Assembly: GCA_014843695.1 (NCBI GenBank)
Contig: CM026403.1
Span: 74,001,688 to 74,065,687, forward strand
Length of the DNA stretch: 64,000 bases
Source of the DNA: Archivesica marissinica
Lineage: Eukaryota; Mollusca; Bivalvia; Venerida; Vesicomyidae
Direction of reading: 5' to 3'
The notes beneath the pieces are model-generated. The model made no database searches and was not told the origin of the DNA. It saw nothing but the letters and a program-made list of their open reading frames with translations. Both the position numbers and the translations under genes were made by a program. Of this stretch, positions 11,176 to 21,838 are shown piece after piece; within the stretch, counting starts at the first letter, position 1, and each line of letters starts with the position of its first letter.

Positions 11176-11484
11176 CAGGGGCGTAGCAACAAATTTGATA
11201 TTGTTGCGACATAGCTGACGAGTCAAGACCTTGTCGACAACGACACAATGAACTCGGCACATAAACCTACTACATGATGCACAGATGCACATATGCCGAC
11301 TTCACAGTGTCATTGTCAATATTGTCAATATTATTACTAATAATCATAATGATAATTATGACATTAACTGGTGGATGTATATTAAGTAACAGCTGGTAGA
11401 CCTACCGAGTCACCGTGGCGAATCCAGCATTATTTGAATCATTGGTCGACAATGTTGCAACAGTCGCACCATTATCTACGCCCA
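11176..11484. mobile_element. Probable MITE family B copy
   Basis: The left end CAGGGGCGTAGCAAC matches family B (CAGGSGCGTAGC). A weak inverted partner, ATCTACGCCC, lies about 300 bp away. The interior is not clearly alignable by eye. Confidence 0.4.
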
Positions 11485-11985
11485 AAACAATACATGTAAT
11501 AACGAGTTAGCACCAGATCAGCTCACATAAAACTACACCCCCCCCCCAGTAATATCAGTTACCAACTTACCAGTGGACTATAGTAAATTACTTCACTGAA
11601 ACATTTGAATGAAACACCACAGGCATTTCGTATCGAGTTACATTTTTGTTTAATGGGTGTAAACTTACAGACTGCATTGAAATATTCAAGCAATGAACAA
11701 TAGGCATATCAAACTAACTACAACCAGCGTAAATATCTAATTACATGACCAAATTTGAGAATGAGAAAACCCACGAAAAGATGCAGTATTTTAGAGATAT
11801 TTCATTCGTCTGACCTCTGAATTAGTTTTTCATTTAAAATCACAAGTAGATACATATCCTGGGAAGCTAAAACGTTCATCTAAATATACATCAAAAATAT
11901 TTTAGATAACAAAACTGAACTGTATGAAGTCAGAGTCCATAGCATGATTAATTTGCAATGTTGCCTCTAGGATAAGCCCTGTATA
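11485..11985. other. Intron sequence without recognisable features
   Basis: AT-rich, with a C run near 11,536. Near 11,962, CCTCTAGGATAAGCCCTG resembles a lone family A terminus. Nothing else can be supported. Confidence 0.4.
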
Positions 11986-11989
11986 ATTG

Positions 11990-12228
11990 TTTATTTGTTT
12001 GTTTTCTTCTGGTTTTACGCATTCCTCAGCATTTTGGGCTATTATCGCCGCCGGGCAGTTTACCAAACAACACCTTTCCTGGGAAGGCTCTAGCGGCTAA
12101 CCAGTACTTGGTGCACTAAACTCTGCAAGAAACTGTCAACTTGTTCAAATAAATAGACACGGCCTGAGCGTGGCTGGAACCCGTGATGATAGGTTATAGT
12201 GGTATACAAGTCAGCGACCCTAGCAATT
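11990..12228 (-). mobile_element. SINE family S1 copy
   Basis: Carries GGTTTTACGC, GCCGGGCAGTTTACCAAACA, GGCTAACCAGTACTTGG and, at its right end, the tRNA-like block with GGTTATAGTGGTATACAAGT. The tRNA-like head is at the right, so the element points to the minus strand. Confidence 0.82.
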
Positions 12229-12288
12229 TATAATTGTTAAATCAATAAATCTTGACAGATACATTGAGTTCAATCAAACCTGTGTTAG

Positions 12289-12430
12289 TGGTCACCTCCA
12301 TTAAGCAGCCAACCTGTATTAAGCAGCCAGCTTCCATGTTCCCAATCAGTTGTTTTGTTATACATTTGACCTCCATTAAGCAGCCACCTGTGCTAAGCAG
12401 CCACTTTTCCCGACTCCCTTGGCTTGCTGC
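12289..12430. repeat. Short dispersed motif cluster (TTAAGCAGCC)
   Basis: The phrase CTCCATTAAGCAGCCA and variants with TGTATTAAGCAGCCA or TGCTAAGCAGCCA occur five times in about 140 bp. This looks like a degenerate small repeat; no function is evident. Confidence 0.6.
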
Positions 12431-12434
12431 TTAA

Positions 12435-12667
12435 CCCTTTCAACACCACAGACCTCTAAATAGGCTTACAAAAAGTGTAGATCCAGATGAGCCGGCTCGT
12501 GACGAGCCGTCTCATCAGGATCTGCACTTTTTGCCAGTGATATGACTATTTTTAGACATAATTACCCATTTTGATAAATGAACTTGTCCAAATGTGATTT
12601 TCTGATTCATTTATTGGTCTAACAATATCATGGACCAGTCCATGTCAGTTACTTGGTGTTGAATGGG
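12435..12667. mobile_element. TTAA-flanked MITE family D, copy 1 (piggyBac-like)
   Basis: A 233-bp element with ends CCCTTTCAACACCACAG and, inverted, CCCATTCAACACCAAGT, flanked on both sides by TTAA (12431-12434 and 12668-12671). CCC ends with TTAA duplications are typical of piggyBac-type elements. The interior forms a long hairpin: AAAAAGTGTAGATCC pairs with GGATCTGCACTTTTT, and GGCTCGT pairs with ACGAGCC. Confidence 0.88.
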
Positions 12668-13838
12668 TTAAGACAGGTTTGACTCTATAGCCAATTGATA
12701 CCTTACTGTAAATATTTGCTATCAATTAATTAACATTGTTTTTATAAATCACATTTATCAACCCGCAACATCTGGTTATGGAACAACAGTAAAAACAAAG
12801 GTACAGTATCCAACAAAAAGGACTGCTCTATATTTCTGGATAAATTAGACATTACTTGCCAAGAGATGTCGCTCATTGGAACTGTTTTTATTAATTAAAA
12901 TAATGACAATTTTCTTGGCCTGAAATAATATTGACAAAAAAGGCTTTTATTGAGGAGAATTTATTGAAGAGAGCGGAATTGATTAGAATATATATGCCAC
13001 TATTCATGCTAGCATGAACCCTTTCAACACCACAGGACTCTCAATATAATTACAAAAAGTGTAGATCCAGATGAGCAGGCTCATGATGAGCCGTCTCATC
13101 AGAATCTGCACTTTTTGCCAGTGATATGACTATTTTTAGACATAATTACCCATTTTGATAAATGAACTTGTCCAAATGTGATTTTCTGATTCATTTATTG
13201 GTCTAACAATATCATGGACCAGTCCATGTCAGTTACTTGGTGTTGAATGGGTTAAGACAGGTTTGACTCTATAGCCAATTGATACCTTACTGTAAATATT
13301 TGCTATCAATTAATTAACATTGTTTTTATAAATCACATTTATCAACCCCCAACATCTGGTTATGGAACAACAGTAAAAACAAAGGTACAGTATCCAACAA
13401 AAAGGACTGCTCTATATTTCTGGATAAATCAGACATTACTTGCCAAGAGACATGCTCATTGGAACTGTTTTTATTAATTAAAATAATGACAATTTTCTTG
13501 GCCTGAAATAATATTGACAAAAAAGGCTTTTATTGAGGAGAATTTATTGAAGAGAGCGGAATTGATTAGAATATATATGCCACTATTCATGCTAGCATGA
13601 ACCCTTTCAACACCACAGGACTCTCAATATAATTACAAAACGTGTAGATCCAGATGAGCAGGCTCATGATGAGCCGTCTCATCAGAATCTGCACTTTTTG
13701 CCAGTAATATAACTATTTTTAGACAAAAATTACCCATTTTGATAAATGAACTGGTCCATATGTAATTATCGTATTAATTTATTGGTCTGAAAATATCATG
13801 CACCAGTCCATGTCATTACTTGGTGTTGAATGGGTTAA
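12435..13838. repeat. ~584-bp tandem duplication containing MITE D
   Basis: The block from MITE D copy 1 to copy 2 is repeated with a period of about 584 bp: GTTAAGACAGGTTTGACTCT occurs at 12667 and 13251, and CTTTCAACACCACAGGACTC at 13021 and 13604. The result is MITE copies at 12435, about 13019 and about 13602, the last ending at TTAA 13835-13838. The two spacer copies are nearly identical, so the duplication is recent. Confidence 0.92.
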
Positions 13839-14431
13839 AGTGAAGATTTGAAGCTTCATTGATGTTACTGTGGAATATGATACACACAATTTTACAGCAA
13901 TAAAACACAGCCTCGGTATGTATGCATTTATTATTCCTCACCAGGCTGATGTGAAACCGTACACATTTATTGAGGTTTTGAGTCATCAGCCGTGCATCAT
14001 CATGCATGCAGTCTGTAAAACCGAAAAACACTATCAACTGTTAGTCTACATAACAGATGTCTTCTTCTATATCGTATATGTTACACAGTTCACAGGTAAA
14101 CTAGTGTATTACCTACGGATTTATATATAGATACAATAGTTTTGCAGTGAACCGTTGATGGCGTAGCTAGTCATGCACATATGGTAGTGAGTTTCAGCAG
14201 CTACATCACAGGTGCCGATGGAAATAAAGGCCACAGGATATGCATCAAGTATCAATGGAAAACCTGGCTTTCCACATCTGGCAATCATCAAAACAACTCG
14301 TGCAAAAAAAAAACACAACAAAACAACGTAAATGATGAACAATCCCCAAGTACACTATTCAAACATTGTTATCAACCCAATGTTATCATGAAGAAATTTT
14401 GTTTGTTTTGGGGGTTTCAAGCCACACCAAC
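13839..14431. other. Intron sequence without recognisable features
   Basis: Short open frames are present but lack splice or family signals; I see no supported feature. Confidence 0.45.
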
Positions 14432-14608
14432 CAGGGGCGTAGCTTGGCTGGAATTGATGTGTAGGCCAACTTAAAACTAGAGGGGGGGGTCGTCCCCAGG
14501 AAAACTATTTATAGCGTATATAATTTAATCCTGGCCTCCCGATTTTTGTTGCAGATTTGGCATTTTTATTTTTACGGAGAAAAGTTTAGTAATAGACGAA
14601 GCTACGCC
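14432..14608. mobile_element. MITE family B, shortened copy
   Basis: Starts CAGGGGCGTAGCTTGG and ends with the inverse, CGAAGCTACGCCAA. Its size is about 177 bp. It carries a G run near 14,482. Confidence 0.65.
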
Positions 14609-15078
14609 AATGCCAACAGCTTAGGTCATCCGCGCATCACCATGCCATTTTTGGTGGAAGAAGACCCCGGATGTCCCTCTGTAAAGTATTTCAAGCACAG
14701 ACTGACACTGGTAGAACAACTGATCTTCTGCAAGCTAGTTGGCTAGCTCCATGACATGAAATAATACGACCCCCCCAGTCGGGGTATAAAACCCAAAAAT
14801 GTATTTCCATATTGCGTCAATCTTTTTGTATTGACCAGGGATGCTGTTCCTCCTGTCATAAGGAGAGGGCCTCAGGGGAGGCATGGGGTAAATTTTTAAA
14901 TGGTACATTCTGAGGTTCCTGAAGGAACATAATTTTGTTGTTGTCTATTTTGGACCAATTATTGATAAGAATGTAAAATGTACAAGCAAGCTGCATACAA
15001 AAGCCATCTAGTCCGAAGACACTACGTTTAACATGCAGTACTGTATTAGTAATGAAACATTACATAGCAGGGTCAAAC

Positions 15079-15503
15079 CAGGTGCGTAGCAAGCCGTATT
15101 GAAAGTGCAGGCCTGACTAATACATTTAGCACCAAAGTTACAGTGGTTATGGAGGGGTCTGGGGATATGTTCTCTCTCAGGAAAAGTTTGAATCCTCCCG
15201 ACGTATTGCATGGTACGCTTTAGACGTTTAAATTTGGAATAACGCAACACTTTTAAAATGATACTAATTTGAGTGTAAAAAGCTACACAGAGATGAAATG
15301 TGAAATAGCCTATACGACTATAGATATACATGTAAATGTGATTGTCTGGCGAGATACAAGATGTATATGACTGCTGGTCTATACCCACTTCCCACTTTTT
15401 ATTGCACTGAAATTGTGTTGGCCTATTTCGATTTTTCATTTTCTGTGACAATCTGCAGGCCCAGGCCATCGGTGCCTTATACTGTTACGGCGCTACGTGC
15501 CTG
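15079..15503. mobile_element. MITE family B, long copy
   Basis: Left end CAGGTGCGTAGCAAGCCG and inverted right end CAGGCACGTAGCGCCGTAA. CAAAC and CAACT flank it, a weak target duplication. It is about 425 bp, longer than other copies, so it may contain extra sequence. The open frame inside it is not supported as a gene. Confidence 0.7.
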
Positions 15504-15610
15504 CAACTGCAAGCAGCCCAATGTGTCTTAAGTTGTTAAAATCAGGAAATTCTATTCAAATATAGAATTGGAAAACAATAGCATGGCTGTAAGAGCTGCA
15601 ATGGGATTAA

Positions 15611-15828
15611 CCCATTCAACCCCAAGTAACAACATTGGACTGGTTTATATGTTAGACCAATAAATTAATAAGAAAATTATCGTTGGACCAGTTCATTTAT
15701 CAAAATGGGTAATTTTATCTAAAAATAGTCATAATTATTACTGGCAAAAAGTGCAGATCATGATGAGACATGTCATCTGGATCTACACTTTTTGTAAGTC
15801 TATTTAGAGGCCTGTAGTGTTGAAAGGG
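15611..15828. mobile_element. TTAA-flanked MITE family D, copy 4 (inverted)
   Basis: TTAA at 15607-15610 and 15829-15832 flank a copy in the opposite orientation to those at 12.4-13.8 kb. Shared strings include AAAAAGTGCAGATC and ACCCATTTTGATAAATGAAC (complement). Confidence 0.88.
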
Positions 15829-16039
15829 TTAAGCAGTACTGTTAATGATATGCCAGGAAATGTTTGGGCTAGTCTTTTCACGGAATGTTGTTACTCAGAT
15901 TATGACATTACTATTACATCAGAAAACATGCAAATTTGACACACAGGTAAACTTACAGGTACACACGTACAGTCGTTATAGATAGATTTGGAAAATGATC
16001 GGATATTTCTCAAAATTATAGTCGGCAATCTTATGTGGT

Positions 16040-17755
16040 AACTGGTGTATAGTCTCATGTGGAACACTGGTGTATAGTCTCATGTGGAACACTGGTGTAT
16101 AGTCTCACGTGGAACACTGGTGTATAGTCCCACATGGAACACTGGTGTATAGTCTCATGTGGAACACTGGTGTATAGTCTCACATGGAACACTGGTGTAT
16201 AGTCCCACATGGAACACTGGTGTATAGTCCCACATGGAACACTGGTGTATAGTCTCACATGGAACACTGGTGTATAGTCCCACATGGAACACTGGCGTAT
16301 AGTCTCACATGGAACACTGGTGTATAGCCCCACGTGGAACACTGGTGTATAGTCCCACGTGGAACACTGGTGTATAGCCTCACGTGGAACACTGGTGTAT
16401 AGTCTCACGTGGAACACTGGTGTATAGTCTCATGTGGAACACTGGTGTATAGCCTCACATGGAACACTGGTGTATAGCCTCACGTGGAACACTGGTGTAT
16501 AGCCCACATGGAACACTGGTGTATAGCCTCACGTGGAACACTGGTGTATAGTCCCACGTGGAACACTGGTGTATAGTCCCACATGGAACACTGGTGTATA
16601 GTCCCACATGGAACACTGGTGTATAGTCCCACATGGAACACTGGTGTATAGTGATTAGTCCCACATGGAACACTGGTGTATAGTCTCACATAGAACACTG
16701 GTGTATAGTCCCACGTGGAACACTGGTGTATAGTCCCACATGGAACACTGGTGTATAGTCCCACGTGGAACACTGGTGTATAGTCCCACATGGAACACTG
16801 GTGTATAGTCCCACATGGAACACTGGTGTATAGTCCCACATGGAACACTGGTGTATAGTCTCATGTGGAACACTGGTGTATAGTCCCACATGGAACACTG
16901 GTGTATAGTCTCATGTGGAACACTGGTGTATAGTCCCACATGGAACACTGGTGCATAGTCCCACGTGGAACACTGGTGTATAGTCCCACGTGGAACACTG
17001 GTGTATAGTCCCACGTGGAACACTGGTGTATAGTCCCACATGGAACACTGGTGTATAGTCCCACATGGAACACTGGTGTATAGTCCCACATGGAACACTG
17101 GTGTATAGTCCCACATGGAACACTGGTGTATAGTCCCACATGGAACACTGGTGTATAGTCCCACATGGAACACTGGTGTATAGTCCCACATGGAACACTG
17201 GTGTATAGTCCCACATGGAACACTGGTGTATAGTCCCACGTGGAACACTGGTGCATAGTCCCACGTGGAACACTGGTGTATAGTCTCACATGGAACACTG
17301 GTGTATAGTCTCAAGTGGAACACTGGTGTATAGTCTCAAGTGGAACACTGGTGTATAGTCTCAAGTGGAACACTGGTGTATAGTCTCAAGTGGAACACTG
17401 GTGTATAGTCTCAAGTGGAACACTGGTGTATAGTCTCAAGTGGAACACTGGTGTATAGTCTCACGTGGAACACTGGTGTATAGTCCCACATGGAACACTG
17501 GTGTATAGTCCCACATGGAACACTGGTGTATAGTCCCACATGGAACACTGGTGTATAGTCCCACATGGAACACTGGTGTATAGTCCCACATGGAACACTG
17601 GTGTATAGTCCCACATGGAACACTGGTGTATAGTCCCACATGGACCACTGGTGTATAGTCCCACATGGAACACTGGTGTATAGTCCCACATGGAACACTG
17701 GTGTATAGTCCCACATGGAACACTGGTGTATAGTCCCACATGGAACACTGGTATG
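16040..17755. repeat. 25-bp minisatellite, left block
   Basis: About 68 copies of a 25-bp unit consisting of GGAACACTGGTGTATAGTCC and CACAT. The variable step is CCACAT/CCACGT/TCACAT/TCACGT/TCAAGT, so most units carry the E-box sequence CACATG or CACGTG. A run of six TCAAGT units is present at about 17310-17450. The block ends at the hAT element that starts at 17756. Frames repeating TSVPCGTIHQCSMWDY are translations of the repeat. Confidence 0.95.
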
Positions 17756-18475
17756 CAGGGCTCGCGTTAGCGGGCGTACGGGCGTAATATACGCCGAGAA
17801 ATTGCTGTCGTACGTCCAAAATTACACCTGGCGGCGTACATCAGACGTCCATATTTTTCCAAATACGCCGAAATGTCAGCCCCCGGACGTCCACTTCAAA
17901 TACCATTTTGTAAAATATCCAATTCTCGGATCAATAAGTGCTCCTTTCACGCCATAGGGTATTCGTTAATCCAATCAGTACCAAACAACCTTTGTGTCGC
18001 CGACAGCCCGATTCCACTCTGTATGCTGTCAATCATGACTCTGATAGGCGCAGTGACAGGATTAAGCCCCGCCCTTTACTCGACAGGGAAGTGAAGCCAC
18101 GTGCGTCCCGTAATTTCCAATATACAGTAGCTCACATACCTGTATGATTTCTCGCGTGTCGTAAAGACAATTAACACGCAATTATAGTATACAACAACAA
18201 TAGAAAACAAATTAGTAGACGATCGGTCCGACTTGATTTCGGCATTTTCGTGTGTGCATCAGTCGTACAACTTTAATTGGGACACACATATTTTCTTAAC
18301 GAATGCTAAATTAGACTAATGAGAAGACATAAACGCCGCCGCATTTTGTTTTCACAACAATTATCGTCATTAAGCATTCATTTTATGCTCGGTGATTTCA
18401 CACATTTCATTCAATTCCAGTCTCAATTTTGTTTATATTCAAATAATTTCTCCACATCTTCCATAGCATGTCAAA

Positions 18476-18737
18476 ATGTCGCAACGTTCGTTACTAGATT
18501 TTGGCGTCTCGCATGCAATAAAACGTAAAATTGACAATGTCGCGTCCGTTAACGTCGAGTCTGTTAGAAGTCCGAGTAAAGTTCTGAAGCCAGATCCGAA
18601 ATCAAAATCGCGCGTCTTTCAGAAAACATGGCTCACGCAATTTGACTGGCTAGAACATAATTCAAATAGCAATCGCATGTTCTGCAAAGTATGTCGCGCT
18701 GCTGGCGTACAAAACTCGTTCACCAAAGAAGGAGCAG
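18476..18737 (+). CDS. hAT element 2 transposase, exon 1 (first half of zinc finger)
   Basis: First coding exon, 87 codons plus one base. The ATG at 18476 opens MSQRSLLDFG, followed by a basic Ser-rich stretch, then SRVFQKTWLTQFDWLEHN and MFCKVCRAAG with Cys70 and Cys73. The exon ends GCAG|GTATGG. The Cys pair forms a BED/TTF-type zinc finger with His98 and His104 from exon 2, so the intron cuts the finger in two. This DNA-binding finger should recognise the transposon ends. Joining to exon 2 keeps frame and makes a 685-residue protein. Confidence 0.88.
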
Positions 18738-19678
18738 GTATGGTATATTAATTGAGTATTGTGCGTCTTTTTTTCCAGGTAATATAACGGGAGGAACTTA
18801 GTGCATAAGTACCGCCAATTCCTACCTACACATTCAGATAGCGTTTCGTGCATTCCTGCACGTAGTCGTAGACCACGATAACGTACACATACATTTGGGT
18901 GAATAATTAAAACTCAATGCGTACAGTATATTCAATTATACACTTAGTTTAAACAATATTTATTCACTTTTGAATCAAATATATATAAATATTGTTCCGT
19001 CATTACATTTGGTCACGACATTTTAATCCGTGCCATTATTTTATCGGTACTGTTCGAATTACGTCACTTCCATGTCAAACCGAAACTGAAAGGACGCCGC
19101 ATTTTATGAGCCGTTTTGGCATTCAAATTATTGGTTCAGTTTTTGGAAATCACGACCTATTTACCACACACACACACACACACACATAAATATACATGTG
19201 TCATCTCGCCGGTGGTGTACTGACCTGGAGTGAAGGGAGATAACTAGCCCCGATCCGTGGGGCTTAGCTTAAAGTCTGCGCATGCACATTAATGAACTTT
19301 TATTTGGATAGATTCGGCAATAATATTTTATAATAACATCATCACAACAAATAATAAACAAAAGTAAGTTTAAAATAGTTATTTGTGGGGGTGAAATCAT
19401 CCCAGTAAGAGGGCCACCATAACTTATCAAGAAAACCGAAATGTGTATTGGATCCGTGGATCCTGCTGCTTGTCTCTAAAATTGGCTGTCATGAGGGTAT
19501 TTTTATATTTGTTTATATTGAACACAGTTTGTGATGTGTCATGTTTAGTTACAGAGCTAACTTAGTTGAAATTGGGTAACATAAATTATATTTATAATGT
19601 GCCATTAAATATATTGCATTTTTCTTGTTTCTCTGCGAAAGTATATGAGCTCTGATGTATACATATCTGTATTTACAG
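18738..19678 (+). other. Intron of the hAT element 2 transposase gene
   Basis: A 941-bp intron between donor GTATGG and acceptor TATCTGTATTTACAG. It holds a CA dinucleotide run at 19164-19186 and no other supported feature. Confidence 0.8.
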
Positions 19679-21474
19679 GAAACCTCCAAAGATCAACCGT
19701 GGTGAAACACAATGAAGCCAAAGAACACAAGCAAGCGCTGGAAGCCCACCACATGCGGAGACAGCTGTATGGAACCAACATCGACTCCAACGCTGAGGAA
19801 GAAACACCCCCGCAACCCACATCAGTGTCAGCGTCAGAAAAACACTTGTTTAGGACTGTGCATTATTGTGCCCTGGAACATTTACCAAATTCAATGGTGA
19901 ATTCCCAACTCGAATTTTTGAAAGCAAGTGGCGTAGACCCTCAAGTGACTGACATTCATCATGAGTCTGTGAAAGATGTACAACAAAGTTTGCTGTATGT
20001 GCTTGATGAGCAGCTTCGACAACGCCTTCGTGAGGGCAAATATTATGGAATTATTGTAGATGAAAGCACCGATCTGTCCATTCACAAGAAACTTGTTGTA
20101 TATATCAGATACGTAGCAGATGGTGAAATAACAACAGACTTAGTTGGGAATATCAGAATTCCAGATGGATGCGCCAACACAATAACAGAGGAAATCCTGA
20201 AAGAAATTAAGTGTCTAGGACTGGATGCCGTAAATTTGGTAGGCCTTGGTAGTGATGGTGCTTCTGTGATGTTTGGTAGAAAGGCTGGCGTAGGAGTGAA
20301 ATTGGAGAAGGATGCCCCGTATCTTCTACACGTACACTGTGTCGCCCACAGGCTCGCTCTTGCTTGTGCTGATTCTGCAAAGGACATTCCTTACTTGAAA
20401 AAGTATCGGGAAACACTAAAAAACTTGTATGTGCACGTAACTGGCTCTGGGATCAGATCACATAAACTTGAAGCCCTACAGGCAGTAATGGATGAGCCGC
20501 AGTTGAAAGTCAAAGATCCCATCAGCATCCGGTGGCTGGCAATGGAAGGTGCAGTGAGGACTGTGCACATGTGCTATGGATCCATAGTCACTTATCTGGA
20601 GAGCAATGATGGGAAAAACACTGTTGGGGACAACGTCGCAAATGGACTATTGAAGGAGATGTTGCATTACAAGTTTCCAGCATTCACTGCTGTGTTGTCA
20701 GATGTCCTGGGAGTGATTGGTGTATTGTGTCGGCAACTACAGTCGGACAGTTTAGATCTTAGTCAGTTTACGCCAATGAAGGAGAGTACACTAGGCCGGT
20801 TGAATGGACTGAAAACGGTGGATGGGGAATGCACAGAAACATTCAAAGAGGCTGTGACGACGACTGGGTCAAAGATATATTACAAGGGGATCCAGCTCAC
20901 CCACGCCAATGAGAAAACACAGGTTGAAGCACTTCGGGTTAGTTACATTGAGACTGTGGTACATCACGTCGACGAAAGACTATCAACCGAGTCTAGTCCT
21001 GTGTTGGAAGCCTTCAGCGTGTACGAACCTAAAGCTGCGTCATTGGATGAGGAAGTTGTCACGAATGACAAGTTAAAAACTCTCAGTGACAAATATCAGG
21101 TAGACAGCAAGAAACTACAGCTAGAGTACTGCGGAGTGAAGGCCCTCATGACCGGGTCATACAAAAACATGAGTTTTCAGGATTTCTCGAAGCTGCTTAT
21201 TACGCGTCACAAATCTGAGTATCCACTGACCTCACAAATATGCGCAATTGGACTGTGTGTTCCTGTGACAAGTGTAGCCTGTGAACGTGGATTTAGTCTC
21301 CAGAACCGAATTAAGGTGAAGTCGCGAACCTCTCTGAGCCCGGAGAACTTGGAAACACTGATGCGGATCGCCAAGGGACCTGGCATGGACTCATTCCCGT
21401 ACGAGCTGGCCATCGGTCATTGGAGGTGTGAGAAGAGACGGCGTCTGGCGAGACTATACCAACCGAAGAAGTGA
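19679..21474 (+). CDS. hAT element 2 transposase, exon 2 (catalytic and dimerisation regions)
   Basis: Main exon, 598 codons including the stop, after two bases completing Gly88. It begins NLQRSTVVKHNEAKEH, supplying the finger's two His. Catalytic landmarks: IIVDESTD (Asp at about residue 215), GSDGASVMFGRKAG (Asp at about 280), HCVAHRLALA at about 307, SIRWLAMEGA at about 370, and the dimerisation block TSVACERGFSLQNR (Glu at about 623). The tail is Lys/Arg-rich. The frame is intact over its full length, and all expected hAT parts are present, so the element could be autonomous. It is clearly related to, but well diverged from, the transposase at 3609-5264. Domestication by the host is an alternative, but the flanking ends and target duplication favour a mobile copy. 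Confidence 0.93.
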
Positions 21475-21569
21475 ACATGCTCATGTGTGCTACATAGAGA
21501 CATTGACTGGTCGATAAAATTTATCCACATTTATGTATATATTAAAAACCAAGAAGTATGGCAAGAAAC

Positions 21570-21575
21570 AATAAA
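21570..21575 (+). terminator. Poly(A) signal of hAT element 2 gene
   Basis: AATAAA about 95 bases after the stop codon and inside the element. Confidence 0.6.
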
Positions 21576-21838
21576 GAATGTTGAAAGTATATGTATTTTA
21601 TTATAAATATATTATCCAAGTTCATTAATTGAATGGCATGGAATGTTGAGGTGGTAAACAAATGTTTGAAATTAAGTTGCTAGCATGTACATGTTACACG
21701 ACCAATGCGATTTCGCATGCTTGTTTAACACGTAAAATGATCTGGTGGATGGGACTTCCAAACATTTTGCCTGGGACTTCCAAATTGTCATGGCTGGAAG
21801 TCCAGACTTCCTGAATTATTTTCTTAGTGCAGGCCCTG

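Larger units (their letters stand above)
17756..21838 (+). mobile_element. hAT transposon, element 2, inserted in the 25-bp minisatellite
   Basis: A 4.1-kb element. Left end CAGGGCTCGCGTTAGCGG; right end, inverted, CAGGGCCTGCACTAAG, sharing CAGGGC and a GC..TA pattern. The flanks are GGTATG (17750-17755) and GGTATA (21839-21844), a 5-6-bp target duplication within the unit string ACTGGTATATAGTC. It carries a two-exon transposase gene on the plus strand, opposite to YAP, in whose first intron it sits. The 25-bp array resumes directly after it. Confidence 0.92.

Noticed and set aside
15008..15469. A 153-residue minus-strand frame
   Set aside because: It lies across a MITE family B copy and has no recognisable protein features.
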